A stretch of DNA of 64,000 nucleotides from the NCBI GenBank assembly GCA_021396245.1, contig WNYE01000045.1, positions 1 to 64,000 of the forward strand, read 5' to 3'. The notes under the pieces were generated by a model. The model ran no database searches and was not told the origin of the DNA. It worked only from the letters and a program-made list of their open reading frames with translations. Position 1 is the first letter of the stretch. Every line of letters starts with the position of its first letter. This document shows, piece after piece, positions 57,438-64,000 of this stretch. Both the position numbers and the translations under genes were made by a program. The DNA comes from Sporothrix humicola (Eukaryota > Ascomycota > Sordariomycetes > Ophiostomatales > Ophiostomataceae).

Positions 57438-60400
57438 TCACGTCTAGTTATGGCAACGCTCGTCGGATCCGATAGCACTAGGGCATCAAATCACATGCGG
57501 GCTCTCTCTCCGCATACAAATGTGGCGGACATCGGTGTCGAACGGGACATCGGCATCGGTTCTTTAAGACCAAGGCGTGATTATTTTACCTTGCCAGACT
57601 AACCTGCGCATGCGGGGACAGATAGAGCCCGGTGCAGTATTTGACGTCCAAATATGGCGAGGATATCTTGCCTTGAATATAGAAGCCGGGGCTGCCATGC
57701 ACCTGGATTGTGTGGATAGCGGCATTTCGACAGCAGATGATCGTGCTGGCCAAGGGTGGTTGTATATCGTACGAAGGATTACGGCAAGGTCGTCGCGTCA
57801 ATACCCCGTGCGACAAGATTGTTTGTTCACGCGAAAACACATGCTGGTATGAAATATACACATATACACACACGCACACACACGTAAATATATATGTTTT
57901 GGGACAATTTTAACGTGTCTCACAAACAAAAAATAGAGTGAAAAGAAATAGGGTCGTAAGGAGACGAGAGTTACAAATATATATATATATATATAACTTT
58001 CTTCGCGAAATTTGAATAGATATTTGTGAAAATCTAGAAGACGAACCAGAAGAGGAAACAAACAAAGGGGACAAGGGAAGATAGCTGAGAAAATAGGAGA
58101 CACAAAAGGGTTCTCTCTAAGATGTACCCCGTCCACACAAAATACTAACCCAATAGCAACAAGAAAAAAGAAAGAAAAAGGTCCGATACGCGGCTGCCGA
58201 GAGACCCATAAATCTGCCCGTCACCGACTCCATCTATGGCAAAAAGCGCAAATTTGCACCAACACAACTGCTTTATCAACAGGGTCAAACAGTGTTGTGC
58301 GCCGACAATTTCTATTTACACACGGCGTAGAGTGGGACATGCAGGCGAGGTCTGCCATTCAAACCCAGCGACACGACAGTACCAGTAAGTCTGACAATAC
58401 GGCGATGCAATGTGTAACGGCAACATTGCATTCAAGACCTGCAGCTTTAAATATAAGATCACGCCGCTGATGGTTGAGTGGTCTCTGATGCGTTGTGCAG
58501 AGCCCCAACCTGTATCACGGCTCGAGGTATCTTGCTACCCTATACGTTGCACAGGGCACAAAATACTCAACAGCGTGAGGCCAGATCATAACAATCTGGC
58601 CAGCTGAGTCCAAGGCGACAAGGCTGTCCAGTATTGGTCCTCGTGTCTATTTGTGCTCTTCTGATTTCGCTTGATTTTGCAAAGGACAGTTGCCTGACTG
58701 GCCTACCGATGCGAGGCTTCCATTTCTACCCTATCCATCTGGGCTAAAAGTAACAAATTCTCTCCCCATTGTTCCACAGCCTCATTGACCAAGAACAAAA
58801 ACCACCCTCCTGTGACAACAATCTCGATTTTTGCTCGTGGCTGTGCCCTGAAAGGAAAGCAAAAGACCCTGATCTGACTTCTTTTTGGTGGTTGCCTTCT
58901 GGGGCGTGCCTAGCGCCCGAATAGCCTGCCGCTGGTGCCCCATTTCCCCAGCTTTCGGCGTTGGCTAGCGAAATGGGCTAACACAGTCGTTGAATTGGAG
59001 GGTGCCTGCCGGGGTTTGGGGTCCGGTAGATGGGTTGTGATGTAATAATTGTTATTGTCGATGGTGTGGAAGGACGCCGCCACGCACCAGTGAGGCTCAG
59101 CTGGCCTGCCAATACCGATTGAAACAGCCACGGGGGTTTGCGTCCTCCTTCTCTTCTCTTCTCTTCCCTACGTCGTACCTTTTCTGCCTTTGTTTCTATT
59201 GCACCCCTGCCGTCTGACATCGTTTTCTTAACCATAACCTTCTGCCATGGCTAGACTTTCGAGTTGAGACACAAGAAATCTGCGAGAGGGCTGTCTGAGT
59301 GATTTTGCGTGACCCTGTCGTCTTTGTCTGTTTCGTTGTATTTTACTGAGCCGAGTGTGAATGACTTCAACCAACAGGAGCAACCTCGACGAGCACGATC
59401 TAATTAGGGCACCTTCTCCACTGATCCTGGTCGGCATATCTTCTCCACCCTCACACTCGCTCCTCCATAATTACTGTGTTGTATGCTTAAACTGTCTGGA
59501 ACAGGAAATTGCCCGTTTAAGGAAGGCACAGCAGGAAGGGACGAAAGACGTGCTTTTCCGAAAAGCAGGGAAGGATCACCTGGATGCGCCAACTCGCTCA
59601 GTTTCAGAGATCCCATGCTTGTTCGTACATTGAGTTTGTATTCTTCGCTCCTTCTCTCCCAGCCGTCCCCCACGACCAAGACAGTCCAGACAGAGTCAAT
59701 ATTGACCCGCTTTTCATCCCCTGTCAAGAGACCTGAGTCGACCGCAAAAAACACAGGACTGGGCCTTTTATTTGCTGCCCAGTCCCACGAACTGACAGCA
59801 ACATCCGGGTCATCCAACTTCTTTCTTCAAGTCTGCTGCAGCTTCTCATTCGCTCGCCCAAGAACTGCGCCCGCATAAACGCCTGTCGCGCCGCTGCAGT
59901 AAAAGGCTTGCATTTGGTTGAAGGACAAGTTGCAGCTACGACGCCTCAACCTTTGTCGACTCCTGTCTTGCCGCCCATCTTGATCGTTGCAGCCGTCCTA
60001 GACTGCAGACTGACTCTCGAGCTTTCCTCACATACAAAGTATCAAATCAAAGACGCCTGTCGAGCGGGAACCACATTGTGTCTCGCTTTACGTTCGCAGC
60101 CTTGTTCCACGCGCACTCTCCTCATCCCTATCGACTCCTGACTGCTTTGTCGCCTACCGCCACGTTTCGCTGCCATTCCTCACTACTAGTTTGCTTACAG
60201 CCTTTCGCCTTCTTTTCTCTCGTTCTCCCCCTTTGGCCTGCATTTGCTTCTCTCGTTCCTCTTTGCCCCTTTCTCACCCTCTTCCCCCAAAAGGCTCCAC
60301 ACTTTGTGCGCACACTCTTCAAAGCAAGCAGCCTCGTTCTTCTCTGGTGTCTGCTCCAAACAAACCTGCCGCGTGCTCCTACGCTGCGCCCGTTCTGGCA

Positions 60401-60717
60401 GCTGGCCTCGATGCGGCGCCTCCCTGCGCATGACAGCTCTGCGGCGGGTACTAGAGAAGAGACAGTATAAAGGCAGACCCTTGTTGCTCACTCCTGATCC
60501 TCTGGGAAGTCTGTTGTTTGCCGACATCTGTCTACACCATCACTCTTCTGTTCCACATCTTCTCTACTCTTTAGCTTTCTTCATATCCACCCCCACCTCT
60601 TGCGATTTTATTTTCAAACCGGCCTTCGTCTGGTGTCCACCGTCAACTGTTGTTATCGCCTGAGGCGCCGGGCGGGCTTTTTTTACCCCGGCTTAATGTT
60701 CCAACGCGCCGCTTAAA
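57438..60717. other. 3.3 kb without a supportable gene, upstream of the NLR-like gene
   Basis: Includes simple repeats: CA-rich at 57859-57884 and (AT)n at 57977-57995. From about 59900 to 60660 the + strand is strongly C/T-rich, which suits a long leader or promoter for the gene starting at 60718. An open frame at 59361-59633 has no recognisable domain and starts at an ATG in unremarkable context; not called. Confidence 0.5.
57859..57995. repeat. CA-rich and (AT)n microsatellites
   Basis: Two simple repeats close together: a CA/CG-interrupted dinucleotide tract at 57859-57884 and an alternating AT tract at 57977-57995. Confidence 0.75.
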
Positions 60718-63700
60718 ATGGTAAGCTAGTCTCCCACACACCGGCTCGTTCTCGTGCCGTCCCCATAGCATGATCCCGTCACGATCGTCGCTCGGTCCGT
60801 CCCGCTTTACCAACGTTGCCAATATATAGCTCCCGTTTGATCCATACGCTAATACTACTCTTTCCCTTGGAAGGAAACCAGCAAGACAGACAACCCAGGT
60901 TCATCTTCCCGGGGGGTTGTTAATCTTGATGTCAGTCGTTTCGAGGTGACATGTGTCTTTGCTCACCGCGATGCCCAAGTCGACATTGTACTCGTCCATG
61001 GCCTAAACGGCCAGCCAAAGCGGACATGGACGGCCAAAAATGGTCTATTCTGGCCTGCGGAGCTTCTTCCGGAGACTTTGAGGGACTATCCCGCCAACAT
61101 TCTCGTCTACGGCTACAATGCCGATGTTTATGGCCGTGGCATAGAGTCCAGCCCCAGCGACAACTTTATCTACCACCATGCCATGACATTGGTCAGCCAC
61201 CTGACAGCCTTCCGTAAAGCCAAAGGTTCAGTCAATAACCCAATCATTTGGATTGCACACAGCCTTGGTGGCATCTTGGTGAAGCGTGCATTGCTTTATT
61301 CCAACGACCTTCGCGATGCCGACCACGAAGCGTCTCGGTCCATATATGTTTCCACGTATGGTATTATTTTCCTTGGCACACCACACACTGGCTCCGGACT
61401 CGCTTTCTGGGGCCGTGTTCTACAAGGCATGACGATTGCTGTTCCCAAAAAGTTCTTCGACACCGAGTCCGTCCTGGTAAAGTCACTGAAGCGAAACAAC
61501 GAGCGGCTACAGGAAATCAACAACCACTTTCTAGACATCTACCAGCGTTTCAAGATCCAGATGGTGCACGAAAATCACAAGACCGACCTGAAGGGGACGA
61601 AGTAAGTCCATCCGTGTTTAGTTGTTTTACCCTGCACCATGTCCAATGAATTTAACACAATATACAGGGCCTTCGTTGTCGATGTCGATTCAGCGAGCCC
61701 CCAGCTCCCTGGTGTGACATACTACGGCATTGAGGCTGACCATTCGCATATGTGCAAGTTTGATGGCCCGAATGCTCCAGGCTATCGAACCATGTCCACG
61801 TCCATACAGGAATGGGTCAAAGAAGCACCCCCAGTTATTGAGGTTCGGTGGACTGTTGAGAAGGAAGATCGTGTGGCTAGGGCGCGCCGCGAAATTGAAG
61901 AGCGCCGTTTGACAGTAAGTCCTTTCTCATGGCGCTGGATTTGTTTAATTGCGTGCCATCTTTGTCGCCTGCATACTAACTCGACGAAAGGCAACGATAC
62001 GCGCTCGGAGCAAATCAAATGCCGGCAAGTTCTGCTTCACCACACTCTTTTCTAAAATGCCCCCATCGTTCTGCGCACATTTTTACTGATCCTCATATTT
62101 TTTATTGACAGATGCGGATCTGATCGAGGGCATCCCCGACATTCTTTCACTGAGGGGAACGACAATCAATACCACTTCACCCACCGTATTTAGCGCTGGC
62201 GGAATTGTCGAGTCACCGGTTACCTCTATCCCTCTCGTTTCCGATGCGGCAACATCGCCGATGCCCCTCCTACCGCCTATCGTGTCATCGACGACCCCGG
62301 ATGCATCAGTGGTGAAGCAAGAACCCTTGTTTCTGCACCCGGAGAAATTTCGCCCAAATTCGTATTTTGTTGGCCGTAAGCAAGAGCTCGAAAAACTTCA
62401 TCAGAAGCTCACCGACAGCGCAAAGAGGGCAGAGGGAACGTCTGCAGTTGTAATCCAAAGTTTGCCTGGTGGTGGAAAGACACATCTTGCGCGCCAATAT
62501 GTCTTTCAGCATCGCGCGGACTACCCAGGTGGTATTTACTGGGTCCGTGCGAAGTCAGTCTCGGAAATGGAGCAGTTTTTTTGGACTGTTGCAAAGGACG
62601 AGGCCTTGCGCAATGTTGTGAGAAAGACTCTTGGGGCCGAGCCCGGTTCTTCTAGCGACTCCCATAAAGAGCTATGCGATCCACACAACATCGTCAACAT
62701 TGTTCGAGCTTGGTTCAGCAGCTTCGACGAATGGCTTCTTGTGTTTGATGGTATAATCTTCAACACACCGGAGATAGAACGCTTCATTCCCGATGCCAAA
62801 AACACGAGTATTATCTACACATCTATCCAGAGCAATGTCGCGGGACGATACGAATTTGACAACCCGCAGATCATGAAGCTGGACATGCTCAGCCCCGAGG
62901 ATGCACGAGACTTGCTCCTGATTGAAATGGAGCGCAAGCGACCTTGGAGAGAGGACGACCGTGTCCAGGCACTCGAGATTGTCAAACGAATGGGGTGCCT
63001 CCCACTCATGGTCCACGCCGCTGCTAGGCATATCAAAGCCACCCGCGAGCCACTGTCAAAATACCTCAGGACTCTTCAAACTCGAGTCTGGGCCAGTGAT
63101 CTCCCTGCGTACTACAACGTGTGGGACGAATTGAAATCACGCGGTGCATATCCAGCTTTGAACCTGATGTATATATTGGCATTCCTGGGCAGCCGTGTTC
63201 CTGTCGGATTTCTAAATTTAGGTGAGTTTATGTCTTGTGGCATATATTTACCTCCCCCCCCCTCTTTCCCCTTTGCATGCTAGAAATCACCCGCTAAACA
63301 CGTATAAAAGGCCTTCGTGCGCTCGACGGCAGAACACCCGTGATGACCCGTGATGCCTCGCACCGGAAGAAGTCCCTCAACAACAGCCTGGGGACCCTTA
63401 TTGCGTTTGCGCTCGTTGACCGCTACGAAGCAGACTCAGTCTCGCCAACGAGTTCGCAAAATAGCTCTAAACAAAGCCATGAACGGGGAACCGATTCTGT
63501 CGATCTGCTGCGAATACACACTGTGGTGCAAAAGTTTTTTGTGGATGTCCTCACCGATGCCAAAGACGCCCAATTTTGGCTGGAACGTTCGTCCAAAGTC
63601 TTTTGCCACGCTTTCGATGAGGCAGACAGGCTTAACGGTTCAAGGTTAGGCCTCTTGGATGACTATCGCTGCTTCAAAATACACGGCGAGGCGTTGCAGG

Positions 63701-64000
63701 CGCACCTAACCCACGCCGAGAGAAAATCGCCGCTACCCCCTGGACTTGCCAACTCACGGGTACATATCCAATCTCGACTTGCTACCTGCGAAGGAGCAAT
63801 TATGCGGCTCTCCGAAGTCACACAAGCACACATTGTCAACGACATTGGCCCGCACGAATCGAAATATACCGCGTTTGCGGCTATATCAGTTTTCGAGCGT
63901 GCGAATAGCTTTTCAGAATCGTCTACTTCAGAATCAGCAAACTCGTCTAGCCAGTCAAGTGCTGATAACTCCGGTATATCAACTCGAACTGGTACTGGGT
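60718..64000 (+). CDS. NLR-like STAND protein: SesB-type hydrolase plus NB-ARC (partial)
   Basis: Six visible exons (60718..60720, 60874..61601, 61668..61914, 61991..62024, 62112..63221, 63311 to the edge) give 937 residues and continue past 64000. The N-terminal alpha/beta-hydrolase domain (about 25-280) resembles the SesB effector of fungal NLR-like proteins: VDIVLVHGLNGQPKRTW, the nucleophile elbow IAHSLGGI with Ser131, FLGTPHTGSGLAFWG, and EADHSHMCKF with the probable catalytic His. After a linker comes an NB-ARC-type NTPase: FVGRKQELEKL, P-loop PGGGKT (456-461), Walker B WLLVFDG with Asp550, and MGCLPLMVHAAA (GLPL-like). A winged-helix-like region (GLRALDGRTPVMTRD ... SLGTLIAFALVDR) and a helical part follow, then a Ser-rich stretch. 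C-terminal repeats, if any, lie outside the window. By family knowledge such proteins act in nonself recognition and programmed cell death. Exon 1 is inferred to be only the ATG, and intron 4 uses a GC donor. Confidence 0.87.

Noticed and set aside
59361..59633. 90-codon + strand frame with a short Glu/Arg/Lys helix
   Set aside because: Looked briefly like a leucine-zipper piece, but heptads are not kept and no neighbouring exons extend it.
1..64000. CRISPR array, prokaryotic operon, rRNA or 5S gene
   Set aside because: No regularly spaced identical repeats, no Shine-Dalgarno-led gene strings, and no 5S or rRNA core sequence seen; gene structure is clearly fungal.

Overview
The window is nuclear DNA of a filamentous ascomycete, most likely a Sordariomycete-type member of the Pezizomycotina. 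The evidence is many short introns (roughly 50-400 nt) with GTAAGT/GTATGT donors and CAG/TAG acceptors, pyrimidine-rich leaders, a single large FKS1-type glucan synthase with an N-terminal His/Gln/Tyr-rich tail, a DASH-complex subunit, a GGA adaptor, a DUF3176 membrane protein and a fungal NLR-like gene. Genus cannot be fixed from sequence alone. Gene models below were spliced by hand; every multi-exon model keeps its frame across all junctions.

Layout. 1-925: A/T-rich edge, possibly RIP-degraded. 926-3339 (-): DUF3176 membrane protein with a low-complexity intron. 5621-7490 (+): decayed OPT-family peptide transporter. 8080-10039 (+): serine palmitoyltransferase subunit LCB1. 11235-17251 (-): 1,3-beta-glucan synthase FKS1. 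17252-22994: a 5.7 kb stretch without a supportable gene, holding a small inverted-repeat element. 22995-25354 (+): SprT/GCNA-like protease with HMG box. 25767-26538 (-): MOG1. 27569-28349 (+): HIT protein HNT1. 28843-30981 (-): CRAL-TRIO (Sec14-like) protein. 32312-33192 (+): DAM1. 33454-33864 (+): DUF167. 34469-35303 (+): mitochondrial-type peroxiredoxin. 36540-38341 (+): Ariadne RBR ubiquitin ligase. 40474-42196 (+): SCOT, succinyl-CoA:3-ketoacid CoA-transferase. 42682-44173 (+): unknown protein. 45147-46079 (+): PDAP1/PP28-type phosphoprotein. 46499-47620 (-): unknown membrane protein. 48110-51125 (+): mitochondrial IF-2. 51392-52594 (-): TSR3. 53257-55413 (+): GGA adaptor. 56053-56145 (-): intron-containing tRNA-Asn(GTT). 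56367-57437 (+): SNIP1/Pml1-like FHA protein. 60718 to the window end (+): alpha/beta-hydrolase plus NB-ARC STAND (NLR-like) protein, cut by the window edge.

Most of the window is ordinary housekeeping: cell wall and sphingolipid synthesis, mitochondrial translation and metabolism, ribosome maturation, vesicle sorting, kinetochore attachment and ubiquitin transfer. These genes are not an operon or a biosynthetic cluster. The accessory parts are the left arm (1-7.5 kb, with the dead transporter), the 17.3-23 kb gap, and the right end with the NLR-like gene. The observations most worth a second look are the SesB-like hydrolase/NB-ARC gene, whose start codon appears to sit alone on its first exon, and the strongly divergent echinocandin hot-spot 1 in FKS1.
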